NCBI GenBank assembly: GCA_963778375.1
Contig: CAVZTX010000018.1
Coordinates: forward strand, 1-64,000
Length of the DNA stretch: 64,000 nt
Direction: 5' to 3'
Source: CAVZTX01 sp963778375
Lineage (GTDB): Bacteria > Chloroflexota > Ktedonobacteria > Ktedonobacterales > Ktedonobacteraceae
Shown in pieces: positions 1 through 8,262 of this stretch. Under the pieces are notes generated by a model. That model was not told the origin of the DNA and did no database searches. It saw nothing but the letters and a program-made list of their open reading frames with translations. The position numbers and the translations under genes were made by a program. The number at the start of each line of letters is the position of its first letter. Within the stretch, counting starts at the first letter, position 1.

Positions 1-101
1 ACGGTAGTCCGTCTCCTCAACTGGTATACTCTATACTAGCATCTCAACTTAACTTATCACTGGCGAGCGAGTCAATTCCATTCAGAAAGGATACAAGGGA
101 C

Positions 102-1235
102 ATGGAACCTGAACAATTTGATGAATTAACCAAAGCCCTGGCCACCTCCACCTCGCGCCGTCAGGTTCTCAAAACCCTCGCGGCAACTGCCCTTGGCGGC
201 CTACTGAGTCTAGGCGGCATCGGCACCGCCTTCGCCAAATGCAAACCCAACGGCATCGGCTGTAACACCAATAGCCAGTGTTGTAGCGGGGGCTGCTGCC
301 ACGGCACCTGCACAGATCTCGGCACCACTAGCAATTGTGGTGCTTGTGGCCATACCTGTACCGGCGGCACCATCTGCGTCAGTGGAAGCTGTCAATGTCC
401 TAGCGGCCTCACCCTCTGCAACGGCACCTGCGTCAATACCAACATTGATAGTAGTAACTGCGGCTCCTGTGGCCATACATGCCGCGCCGATCAAATTTGT
501 TCGGGAGGCATGTGTGTTTGCCCCTCTGGACAAATCGAGTGCAGTGGCACCTGTGTCAATACCAATACCGACCACGCCAATTGCGGCTCCTGTGGGCATG
601 CTTGTCGAGCCGATGAAACCTGCTCAAATGGCATGTGCGTCTGCACCAATGGCGGTCAAGAGTGTAACGGCACCTGCTGTTCGGGCAATACCCCGAACTG
701 CTGTAGCAACACCTGTACCAATACCCAGACCAATGCGAACAACTGTGGGTCGTGCGGGCATACCTGTGCCCCCAGTGAAACCTGTGTCAACAGCGCCTGC
801 ACCTGCGGCAACAGCGGTGACTGTACAGGAGGGAAAAGCTGTTGTAATGGCATGTGCGTTGACGAGCAGACCGACCCCAACAACTGTGGCTCCTGTGGAA
901 ATACTTGCGGAGCCAACCAGGTCTGTCAGAATGGCAAGTGCGTCACTCCTTGTACTGCCAACGGCGGTACCTGTAGCGGGAACACTGACTGTTGCTCAAG
1001 CCACTGCTCATCTGGTATCTGCTGCCCCTCCGGCCAGACCAACTGTGGGGGTACCTGCGTCAACTGCCCGACAGGGGGAGTATGTAACGGCACCAGTTGC
1101 GCCTGTCCATCCGATTACATCAACTGCAATGGACTCTGCTGCCAGTCGGTCGCGGGATTTGCTCCCAGTTGTTGCCCAGGCTTCGCCGTCTGCTGCTACT
1201 CTCCGAACTCCTGCCATCAAGATGGATGCTACTGA
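102..1235 (+). CDS. Tat-exported cysteine-rich repeat protein
   Basis: A 377-residue protein whose function I do not recognise. Residues about 18-46 form a twin-arginine signal (SRRQVLK, then an Ala/Gly/Leu hydrophobic stretch ending AFA before Lys), so export of a folded protein is expected. The rest is almost entirely Cys-rich: a unit of roughly 35-37 residues containing NCGSCGHTC followed by a CxCP-type segment and CNGTCVNT recurs at least five times, then becomes more irregular toward the C-terminus. This resembles Stig1-like or disulfide-core repeats found in secreted proteins of multicellular bacteria and eukaryotes. The ATG is preceded by AAGGGAC. It stands alone, with a tandem repeat behind it. 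It could be a structural surface or spore protein, or a metal-binding protein; the role is inference. Confidence 0.8.
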   Translation: MEPEQFDELTKALATSTSRRQVLKTLAATALGGLLSLGGIGTAFAKCKPNGIGCNTNSQCCSGGCCHGTCTDLGTTSNCGACGHTCTGGTICVSGSCQCPSGLTLCNGTCVNTNIDSSNCGSCGHTCRADQICSGGMCVCPSGQIECSGTCVNTNTDHANCGSCGHACRADETCSNGMCVCTNGGQECNGTCCSGNTPNCCSNTCTNTQTNANNCGSCGHTCAPSETCVNSACTCGNSGDCTGGKSCCNGMCVDEQTDPNNCGSCGNTCGANQVCQNGKCVTPCTANGGTCSGNTDCCSSHCSSGICCPSGQTNCGGTCVNCPTGGVCNGTSCACPSDYINCNGLCCQSVAGFAPSCCPGFAVCCYSPNSCHQDGCY

Positions 1236-1260
1236 TGCAGCAATAGAAGCTAATCTGGTT

Positions 1261-1365
1261 CCGTATGGGCGGATTTTATGTCCGCCCTCGTGCCGGGATG
1301 AAGGGAGTGCTCCCCCTCTCCGTATGGGTGAACTTTATGTTCGACCGCCCGTGTGCCGGGATGAA
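1261..1365. repeat. Two-copy imperfect tandem repeat with hairpin
   Basis: Two related copies lie at 1261-1302 and 1320-1365; both begin CCGTATGGG and end GTGCCGGGATGAA. Copy one contains a perfect 7-bp stem (GGGCGGA 1267-1273, TCCGCCC 1281-1287, loop TTTTATG). Copy two keeps the layout with substitutions. The element sits between the Cys-rich gene and the next MFS gene and could end transcription, but no T tract follows. Confidence 0.7.
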
Positions 1366-1501
1366 CAAACCCGCACTCAACCACTTACCCGTAACCATTA
1401 TAAATTCCCGCCAAAAATCTCGTAATATTTCCCCCCTCTGAAGCGACTATACCCTGAAATCAGTAATAATAAACAGAGCGACAAACATAAGGAACCAACC
1501 T

Positions 1502-2746
1502 ATGGAACAGCACAACATGCTAGCATCCCAACAATCAACCTCACCCCACAAACACCTACCCATCTATGCCTTCTTACTAGGCAGCGTCATCTCCTACGTC
1601 GGAGACATGTTAACCCTGCTAGCCATCCCCTGGTTCGTTCTGCTCACCACTCGAAGCGTCACCCAGACCGGCATCACCGCCTTCTTCTCCGCCCTCCCAC
1701 TCGTTCTCTCCTCCTTCTTCAGCACCACACTCGTAGACCGCCTCGGCTACAAACGCACCAGCGTCATCGGCGATATTCTCAGCAGCGTCACCGTCGCGAT
1801 GGTACCACTGCTCTACCACACTGTCGGATTGGCCTTCTGGCAACTACTCGCACTGGTCTTTCTTGGTGGACTCCTCAAATCTCCCGGCGTCACAGCCCGC
1901 AGCGCCATGACCCCTGAACTCGCTCAACTTGCAGGCATGCGCCTGGAAATGGCAAACGCCCTCTCAGATGGCATCACTCGCATCTCGCGTTTTATTGGTG
2001 CGCCACTCGCTGGCGTACTCATTATTGTCATTGGTCCTAGCAATCTACTCTGGTTTGACGGCCTATCCTTCGCCATTTCCGCCATACTCATAGGTTTCCT
2101 GGTATCCGCGACGCCACCCACTGCTATGTCAGCCGAAGAGAACACATCGGGCTACTTCTCATCTCTATGGGAAGGACTGCACTTTATCTGGCGTGATTCG
2201 CTCATCTTTTCAATGCTAATCGTGGGCGTGATAACTAACATGATTGACGCTGCCTGGTCGGAGGTTATCGCACCGGCATACTTTCAACAAGTCTTCCATA
2301 GCCCTATCTTCCTGGGCATCACGATGGCCACATTAGGTGGCGCTGCCTTTGTCGGTACCCTCATCTTTAGCGTTATCGGTCATCGCCTACCACGTCGTCT
2401 CACCTTTGGCATTGGCTACACCGTTGGAGGCGCACTCCGTTTCTGGGTCTACCTCTTGCCATTCCTTCCCCTCATCATTGCCTGGCTAATAATTGCCGGC
2501 CTCGCTATCTCAGCAGTCAATCCCCTAGGTGCAACCGTTTTGCAGGAACGCACCCTACCCAAATTGCGTGCCCGTATCTACGGAACATTCAACGCCTTAA
2601 ACCTGGTTGCCGTACCCCTCGGCACCTTTATCAGCGGCTTCGTCGCCACCTGGCTCGGCCTCCGCCTGACAATGATAATCATGGGCGCGCTTTACCTCAT
2701 ATCCACCCTCTCCCTACTCCTCAATCCCGCCCTCAAAAAAATGTAG
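1502..2746 (+). CDS. MFS transporter
   Basis: A 414-residue major facilitator superfamily permease with about 12 hydrophobic segments, the usual family length. The N-terminal half has the drug-efflux-like layout (helix 1 near residues 20-45, DRLGYKRTSV in the helix 2-3 loop) and the C-terminal half follows a cytoplasmic loop near residues 205-220. Proteins of this subgroup (MFS_3/enterobactin-exporter-like) usually export small hydrophobic compounds or siderophores; no substrate can be read from the sequence. The ATG is preceded by AAGGAA at 7 nt. It converges with a second, broken MFS gene 34 bp downstream, and the two share the same general fold and subgroup. Confidence 0.88.
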   Translation: MEQHNMLASQQSTSPHKHLPIYAFLLGSVISYVGDMLTLLAIPWFVLLTTRSVTQTGITAFFSALPLVLSSFFSTTLVDRLGYKRTSVIGDILSSVTVAMVPLLYHTVGLAFWQLLALVFLGGLLKSPGVTARSAMTPELAQLAGMRLEMANALSDGITRISRFIGAPLAGVLIIVIGPSNLLWFDGLSFAISAILIGFLVSATPPTAMSAEENTSGYFSSLWEGLHFIWRDSLIFSMLIVGVITNMIDAAWSEVIAPAYFQQVFHSPIFLGITMATLGGAAFVGTLIFSVIGHRLPRRLTFGIGYTVGGALRFWVYLLPFLPLIIAWLIIAGLAISAVNPLGATVLQERTLPKLRARIYGTFNALNLVAVPLGTFISGFVATWLGLRLTMIIMGALYLISTLSLLLNPALKKM

Positions 2747-2780
2747 AGTCCATGTATCTCGCCCACATCTCGGCCAACCC

Positions 2781-4029
2781 TTACAATCGTCCTGGAACAT
2801 CGCTAGCCTGCGGAACCCCCTGACCCGCATTCCTCACATCACTGCTTATCGTTGCCAACAGAGCAACCAGCATGAGCACTCCTGCACCCATCAGCACAGT
2901 CGCACCAGTACCCACGCTCTGAATCAGTACACCCGTTGCCGCCAACCCCAACGGCTGGCTCGCAAAGGAAATCAAGCGTACAGCACTATTGACGCGCCCC
3001 TGGAACGCATCAGGCACAAGCGCCAAACGATAGCTGGCATTAACCACGTTGTAAATAGGCCCGAGAAAGAAGAGAACTGAAGCCAGGATTCCCAGTGAAA
3101 CAGCATTTGGAACAACAGCATACAGCGGCCAGAGTAACGCGAGCAGCCATGCATTACTGATAATCGCTTGTCCAAACCTGAGCTGCTTTTGCAAGAAAGG
3201 TGCCAACAGAGAACCAAGAATACCCCCAATCCCACCACAGGCAAAAATCAAGCCAATCGTGAAAGCTGACGCGTGCTGATGCTGTGCCAGGACAATCACC
3301 AGCAGCGTAGCTACCACCCGCAACCACAAGATTGACTCCGCAAGAGAGCACCGCCATCACACGCAGCATCGGCTGCCTCCAGAACCAAGCCAATCCCTCC
3401 CTCACCTCTCGATCTAACCGTCGACGAGCAATCGCCCGCTTCTGCTGAAATTTGCTCCGAATCCAGCACAACGAAACCACCGAGACAAGATAAGAAACAG
3501 CATCCACCACGAAAGGCAGCAACAAACTTACCCCGTAAAGCAATCCGCCAATCGGTGGTCCTAGCAGCGAAGTGATCCCTTGTGTCGCCTGGTTCTGAGC
3601 CACGGCGGCAGGCAACTGCTCGCGCTCAACCACATTAGGCAAACAAGACGTTTCCGCGATATCAAAAAAGACAAAAAGCGTCCCTTCCACCAATGAAACC
3701 AGGTAGATTTGTATAATCGAAAGCCTTCCCAGCGCAAAAGCCAATGGAATACTTGCCAGGCATAACGCTCGTACTGCATCACAGAAGATCATCACATGTT
3801 TACGATCCCAGCGATCAATCAATGCCCCTGCTGGCAACCCAAACAGGAGATAGGGCAAAGCACGTAATGCCCCCGTGAATCCCGCCTGAGCTGCCGAATG
3901 CGTGAGCAGCAACACCAGCAACGGAAAAGCAAGCTGAGAAACCTGCGTACCAACCGAGGAAACAACTTGTCCACTCCATAAGAGCAGATAGTTCCTGTTA
4001 CGCCATAAGGACGCTGGCCGTTCTTGCAT
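2781..4029 (-). pseudogene. MFS transporter, frameshifted
   Basis: Two overlapping reading frames together encode one MFS permease of about 415 residues. The 5' part starts at the ATG at 4029 (preceded by GAGGAAAGCG) and carries helices 1-6 with the RWDRKHV helix 2-3 loop. After LSCGVNLVVAG near 3315 the coding potential moves to the +1 frame, which continues as ATLLVIVLAQ and runs to a stop at 2781. One extra base in the GGGTGG run near 3310-3320 would explain it. No separate start signal precedes the second frame. It may be a real pseudogene or a base-calling error. It is 21 bp upstream of the sugar isomerase gene's stop codon, on the same strand. Confidence 0.8.
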
Positions 4030-4050
4030 CGCTTTCCTCGCTATGCCTGC

Positions 4051-5082
4051 CTATTCCTGCCCATCTGTTCCGCTTAAACGAACCCCACTTCTGCTAAATG
4101 CCGCATCAAAGGCAACCGTCGAAGGCGTAAAATCACAGTGCCGTACAAAAGCCAGCGCATCTTGAGCACCCCATTCCCGATCCATGCCCAAATCCTCCCA
4201 CTCAATCGAAAGCGGCCCCACATAACCAATCCGGTTGAGCGCCCGAATGAGCGACTCAAAATCAACATCACCATGCCCTGGCGAAACAAAATCCCAACCA
4301 CGCTCTCTCTCGCCAAAGTTCAGATGTGATCCCAGGATACTCTTGCGCCCATCCAGGTGCCTCTTCGCATCTTTCATATGGACATGATAGATCCGTTCCG
4401 CAAACTCCTCGATAAAGGCCGCCGGATCGAGAAATTGAGGGATAAGATGGCTTGGATCAAAGTTAATGCCAAAGCCAGGACGATTGCCGATTGCATCCAG
4501 CGTTTTGCGCGTCGTCACAAAATCATAAGCAATCTCGGTAGGATGGACCTCCAGCGCAAACTTCACAACTTCCTGCTCAAATACGTCTATAATCGAGTTC
4601 CAGCGCCGCGCAAACTCCTCGTATCCTCTCTCGATTTCCCTAAAATCATTCGGTGGGAAAGAGTAGAGCAGGTGCCAGATACTTGAGCCCGTGAACCCCG
4701 TCACCACGCTCACACCAAATCTCGCGGCTGCACGCGCCGTATCCATCATCTCCTTTGCCGCCCGTTCATGCACCCCCTCCGGCTCACCATCGCCCCACAC
4801 ATAGCCCGGCAAAATCCCCTTATGTCGCGCATCAATCGGATCACAGACCGCTTGCCCGACCAGGTGATTGCTGATCGCGAAACAATTCAGGTTGTATCTC
4901 TTGAGAAGATCCCGCATCGATTGAACATAACTTGTCTCAGTGAGGGCCCGATGCACATCAAAATGGTCGCCTGAACAGGCCAGTTCAAGTCCATCAAAGC
5001 CCCACTGGCTCGCTTTTTGAGCCAGCGTTTCCAGTGGCACATCAGCCCACTGGCCGGTAAAAAGGGTAACTGGTCGTTTCAT
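4051..5082 (-). CDS. Sugar phosphate isomerase/epimerase family protein
   Basis: A 343-residue xylose-isomerase-like TIM-barrel protein (AP endonuclease 2 superfamily). Visible landmarks are the N-terminal strand WGFDGLELACSGDHF, LEVHPTEIAYD in the middle, INFDPSHLIPQ, and YHVHMKDAKR, which supply the Glu, Asp and His residues that normally bind a divalent metal. Such enzymes isomerise or epimerise sugars, or dehydrate inositol derivatives. The Gfo/Idh/MocA oxidoreductase gene lies 34 bp upstream on the same strand, a common pairing in inositol or keto-sugar catabolism, so the two probably act on successive intermediates. The exact sugar is not determined. Start ATG with AAGGAG-like sequence about 8 nt upstream. 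Confidence 0.85.
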   Translation of the reverse strand: MKRPVTLFTGQWADVPLETLAQKASQWGFDGLELACSGDHFDVHRALTETSYVQSMRDLLKRYNLNCFAISNHLVGQAVCDPIDARHKGILPGYVWGDGEPEGVHERAAKEMMDTARAAARFGVSVVTGFTGSSIWHLLYSFPPNDFREIERGYEEFARRWNSIIDVFEQEVVKFALEVHPTEIAYDFVTTRKTLDAIGNRPGFGINFDPSHLIPQFLDPAAFIEEFAERIYHVHMKDAKRHLDGRKSILGSHLNFGERERGWDFVSPGHGDVDFESLIRALNRIGYVGPLSIEWEDLGMDREWGAQDALAFVRHCDFTPSTVAFDAAFSRSGVRLSGTDGQE

Positions 5083-5116
5083 TACCTTCTCCTTACACTA
5101 CTTGTGCAATCAGCGC

Positions 5117-6277
5117 CTAGTCTTGCTCCGTTGGCATATCTACCCAGACCGCCCCCCTTTGTGAGCTTTCAACCGCCTTCACGATAAATTGCATCCCTCT
5201 CAGTCCATCGTACACGTTTGCATAACCACCTTCAGCCTGCTGCCCCGCCTCTACCCGTCGGATATCCGCGATAATCAACCTGTAAAGATTCGCGAACGCC
5301 TCCAGATAGCCTTCAGGATGACCTGCCGGAAGACGTGTAAACGCTTTCGCCTCATTACCCATATATAGTTGACCAACACGTAATACCTGCTGAGGCTGCC
5401 CCTGCTGCTTCAAAATGAGTGTATTTGGCTCCATCTGATGCCATTCCAGCCCAGCCTTGCTCCCATAGATGCGAATAGTCAAGTTATTCTCTTCACCAGC
5501 AGCAATCTGTGAGCAGGTAAGTACGCCCTTGCCACCATTTTGCAAGCGCAGCAGCATATTGGCATCATCCTCGAGTGCTCTCCCTTTTACAAACGTGGTC
5601 AAATCGGCACACAGCGAGGCTATCTTCAAACCTGTAATAAATTCAAGCAGGTTTTCACCATGTGTACCAATATCTCCTACGCAGCCTGAAATACCAGATT
5701 TTGTTGGGTCCGTTCGCCATGCTGCCTGTTTCGAACCGTCTCTCTCAACTGGTTCCATCAACCAATCCTGTATGTACTCGACTAGCACCTTCCGAATATC
5801 ACCAATCGCGCCTTGTCGTACCAAATTCCTTGCCTGTCGAACCGCCGGATAGCCTGCATAGGTATGAGTCAAGCCAAAGATAAGTCTGCTCTTCTCAACC
5901 AGCGCCACTTCTTCCCGGGCCTCTTCCAGCGTGAAAGACATTGGTTTATCAGAGACAACATGAATGCCATGCTCTAGAAAGGCCTTGGCAATTGCGAAAT
6001 GCGTAGAATTTGGAGTGGTAATCATCACAAAGTCAATGCCATCCGGTCGTTGCGACTCCACTTCCGCCATCTCCCGAAAGCTGCTGTACGACCTCTTCAA
6101 ATACCACGCCTCGGCAGAATCTTTCGCCCTTTGTGGATTGCTAGACATTGCCCCGGCCACAACCTCTGCCTGACCGTCTAACTCGACTGCCATCCGATGC
6201 ACAATTCCAATAAACGAGCCTTGACCACCACCCACAATACCCACCCGCAGTTTTCTTTTCGACACATCTCTATTCAA
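5117..6277 (-). CDS. Gfo/Idh/MocA family oxidoreductase
   Basis: A 386-residue NAD(P)-dependent dehydrogenase of the glucose-fructose oxidoreductase/inositol dehydrogenase family. The Rossmann fingerprint is VGIVGGGQGSFIG near residues 12-24, and the family signature DKPMSFTLEEA near residue 110 supplies the conserved Lys-Pro. The C-terminal GFO_IDH_MocA alpha/beta domain follows (GCVGDIGTHGENLLEF). The TTG at 6277 is chosen because AAGGAGG lies exactly 6 nt before it; the next candidate, a GTG four codons in, is too far from that site. It is first in a probable two-gene unit with the TIM-barrel isomerase. The substrate is probably a sugar or inositol; it is not determined. Confidence 0.87.
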   Translation of the reverse strand: MNRDVSKRKLRVGIVGGGQGSFIGIVHRMAVELDGQAEVVAGAMSSNPQRAKDSAEAWYLKRSYSSFREMAEVESQRPDGIDFVMITTPNSTHFAIAKAFLEHGIHVVSDKPMSFTLEEAREEVALVEKSRLIFGLTHTYAGYPAVRQARNLVRQGAIGDIRKVLVEYIQDWLMEPVERDGSKQAAWRTDPTKSGISGCVGDIGTHGENLLEFITGLKIASLCADLTTFVKGRALEDDANMLLRLQNGGKGVLTCSQIAAGEENNLTIRIYGSKAGLEWHQMEPNTLILKQQGQPQQVLRVGQLYMGNEAKAFTRLPAGHPEGYLEAFANLYRLIIADIRRVEAGQQAEGGYANVYDGLRGMQFIVKAVESSQRGAVWVDMPTEQD

Positions 6278-6397
6278 AAAGCACCTCCTTCATTACACTT
6301 ACATTTCTTTCTACCCCATCATACGTCCAAACTGCATCCTCCCACCAGCCTTTGTTCTGGTATCCATTCCTATTCGGTTGTATTCCTTGTTCTGGTA

Positions 6398-6427
6398 TGT
6401 CATCCTGAGCGAAGCGAAGGATCTGGC
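6398..6427 (+). repeat. Dispersed repeat copy (TGTCATCCTGAG type)
   Basis: TGTCATCCTGAGCGAAGCGA followed by AGGATCTGGC. Related copies occur at 47136-47160 and, inverted, at 55657-55685; degenerate copies lie near 7259-7300 and 48506-48575. All are intergenic or at gene ends. Confidence 0.75.
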
Positions 6428-6511
6428 TCGCCGCTTATCCTCAAATGCCGGATTCTTCCCCACAAAACCTTGACAACCATTCCATTCTCAGCTATACTCT
6501 TTTATAGAAAC

Positions 6512-6528
6512 AGACCGACCGTCGGTCT
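6512..6528. promoter_or_regulatory. TetR-type operator palindrome
   Basis: AGACCGAC-C-GTCGGTCT is a perfect palindrome with 8-bp arms and a one-base centre. It ends 18 bp before the tetR start and lies just downstream of the AT-rich stretch TATACTCTTTTATAG, which could hold the -10. Its position fits autorepression by the TetR protein; binding is inferred. Confidence 0.75.
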
Positions 6529-6546
6529 AAATGGACGGAGGCAACA

Positions 6547-7269
6547 ATGCCACGGATCGTCAAAGAACACACCGTCAGACGCAACGAAATCCTCGACATC
6601 ACACGACGACTCGTGTACACCAAGGGTTATGAGCAGATGACCATCCAGGATATTCTGGATGACCTGCAAATTTCCAAGGGAGCGTTCTATCACTACTTTG
6701 ACTCCAAGCAGGCATTGCTTGAAGCATTAGTCGAATGTATGGGAGAAGGAGCGCTACATCTCCTCATACCGATTGTGCAGAATCCGCTGCTGCCTGCCCT
6801 CGAAAAACTCCAGCGCTTCCTGGCTGTAGCCAACCGATGGAAGGTCGGACAGAAAACCTTTTTTCTCGCACTGTTGCGCGTCTGGTTCACCGACGAGAAT
6901 GCCATCGTGCGCCAGAAACTTCGCGCAACCGGGATGCGGGAGGTCGCACCTCTACTCGCCGAGATCATCCGCCAGGGTATCCGGGAAGGCGTCATGACAG
7001 TAACCTATCCCGATCAGGCAGGCGAAGTAATTGCGTCTCTGTCGCAGGACGCTGGAGAAGCGATTGGCGCTCTGATTCTCTCGTTTGATACAGAGCGCGA
7101 CAATATGCAACGCGTAGGGCGCACCGTCGCCGCCTATACCGACGCTTTTGAGCGCATACTAGGCATTCCCACAGGTTCCTTGACCCTCGTTGACGACCAA
7201 ATACTAAAGGAGTGGTTTATCTCATCAGAAGAAAATGCAGAAGTACGTTCCAAAACTGTCATCCTGTAG
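6547..7269 (+). CDS. TetR/AcrR family transcriptional regulator
   Basis: A 240-residue regulator. Residues 10-56 are a TetR helix-turn-helix (ILDITRRLVYTKGYEQMTI then ISKGAFYHYFDSKQALLEAL), and the rest is an alpha-helical ligand domain. It probably represses itself and the ABC exporter genes directly downstream, releasing DNA when a toxic ligand binds. A perfect 17-bp palindrome lies just upstream. The ATG follows GGACGGAGG. The stop codon TAG (7267-7269) falls inside a dispersed repeat, so the last few residues (TVIL) are repeat-derived and may differ from the ancestral C-terminus. Confidence 0.9.
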   Translation: MPRIVKEHTVRRNEILDITRRLVYTKGYEQMTIQDILDDLQISKGAFYHYFDSKQALLEALVECMGEGALHLLIPIVQNPLLPALEKLQRFLAVANRWKVGQKTFFLALLRVWFTDENAIVRQKLRATGMREVAPLLAEIIRQGIREGVMTVTYPDQAGEVIASLSQDAGEAIGALILSFDTERDNMQRVGRTVAAYTDAFERILGIPTGSLTLVDDQILKEWFISSEENAEVRSKTVIL

Positions 7270-7300
7270 GGGCAGTGCCTTGTGCCTGCCCTGGCGAAGG
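7259..7300 (+). repeat. Composite dispersed repeat at tetR 3' end
   Basis: GTCATCCTG, then a 29-bp element (7266-7294, GTAGGGGCAGTGCCTTGTGC...), then CGAAGGATCT. The outer parts match the TGTCATCCTGAG repeat family; the inner 29 bp match 14267-14295 at about 25 of 29 positions. It looks like one repeat embedded in another. Confidence 0.6.
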
Positions 7301-7334
7301 ATCTCTGCTCAGGGTCAGCAAAAGGGAAAAACGC

Positions 7335-8252
7335 ATGTCAGCAATTATTCAGACCAACAACCTCACCAAAAGCTACGGCAAAAGCCGTGGCATCATCGAC
7401 GTAACCTTCGAAATTCAAGAAGGCGAAGTCTTCGGCTTTCTAGGTCCCAACGGAGCGGGCAAAACCACCACCATGCGCACCCTCATGGGCCTGCTCCACG
7501 CCAACAGCGGCACCGTCACCATCGGCGGACTCGATTGCTGGACACAATCCACCGAAGTCAAAAAACTCGTTGGCTATCTCCCTGGCGAATTCACCTTCGA
7601 TCCCGGCTTGCGCGGTGCCCAGATCATCGAATACCTGGGTCACCTGCGCGGCGGCGTCGACCAATCCTACATACGCTCATTGGTTGAACGTCTTGGCCTC
7701 GATCCCAGCAAAAAATTCCGCGAATACTCACACGGCAACAAACAAAAACTCGGACTCGTACAGGCCTTTATGCACAAGCCGCGTGTCCTCATTCTCGACG
7801 AACCAACCAGCGGCCTCGATCCGCTCAACCAGCAAGAATTCTATAAAATGGTAGCCGAGGTCCACGCCGAGGGACGCACCGTCTTCCTTTCCTCGCACAT
7901 CCTACCCGAGGTCGAACAGACCTGTGACCGCATCGCCATCATCCGCGAAGGACGGTTGGTCAAGATCGACCATGTCTCGGCGCTCAAAGATATCCGCCAG
8001 CACGATGTCGAGATCACCTTCGCTGCTCCGGCTTCTGTCGAATGGTTCAAACATATCCCGAATGTGACCAGAGTGACTCAAGCCACCGATGAGCGCACCC
8101 TCCAACTCAACGTCCAGGGCAATTTAACCGAAATCATTCAAATCGCGGGCCAGCACGGGGCCACAAATATTGCCACCCACGAGCCAACCCTGGAAGAAGT
8201 CTTCCTGCGCTTCTACGAACCTCTGCAAGAGCCATCCGCGCTCGCCAGTTAG
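7335..8252 (+). CDS. ABC transporter ATP-binding protein
   Basis: A 305-residue ABC-2-type exporter ATPase. Walker A is GPNGAGKTTT (residues about 39-48), the signature region reads YSHGNKQKLGLVQAF rather than the canonical LSGGQ, and Walker B is VLILDEPTSGLDP followed by the H-loop FLSSHILPEVE. The C-terminal segment is the regulatory extension typical of drug-resistance exporters (DrrA-like). The ATG at 7335 begins the conserved MSAIIQTNNLTKSYG; a longer reading frame upstream would run through the dispersed repeat and is rejected. The permease follows after 10 bp, and the TetR gene precedes. Confidence 0.93.
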   Translation: MSAIIQTNNLTKSYGKSRGIIDVTFEIQEGEVFGFLGPNGAGKTTTMRTLMGLLHANSGTVTIGGLDCWTQSTEVKKLVGYLPGEFTFDPGLRGAQIIEYLGHLRGGVDQSYIRSLVERLGLDPSKKFREYSHGNKQKLGLVQAFMHKPRVLILDEPTSGLDPLNQQEFYKMVAEVHAEGRTVFLSSHILPEVEQTCDRIAIIREGRLVKIDHVSALKDIRQHDVEITFAAPASVEWFKHIPNVTRVTQATDERTLQLNVQGNLTEIIQIAGQHGATNIATHEPTLEEVFLRFYEPLQEPSALAS

Positions 8253-8262
8253 GAGGTATACT

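Noticed and set aside
337..1425. Long overlapping plus-strand frame across the Cys-rich gene
   Set aside because: Shadow of the repeat-rich coding sequence in another frame; Ala/Pro/Val low-complexity, no start signal.
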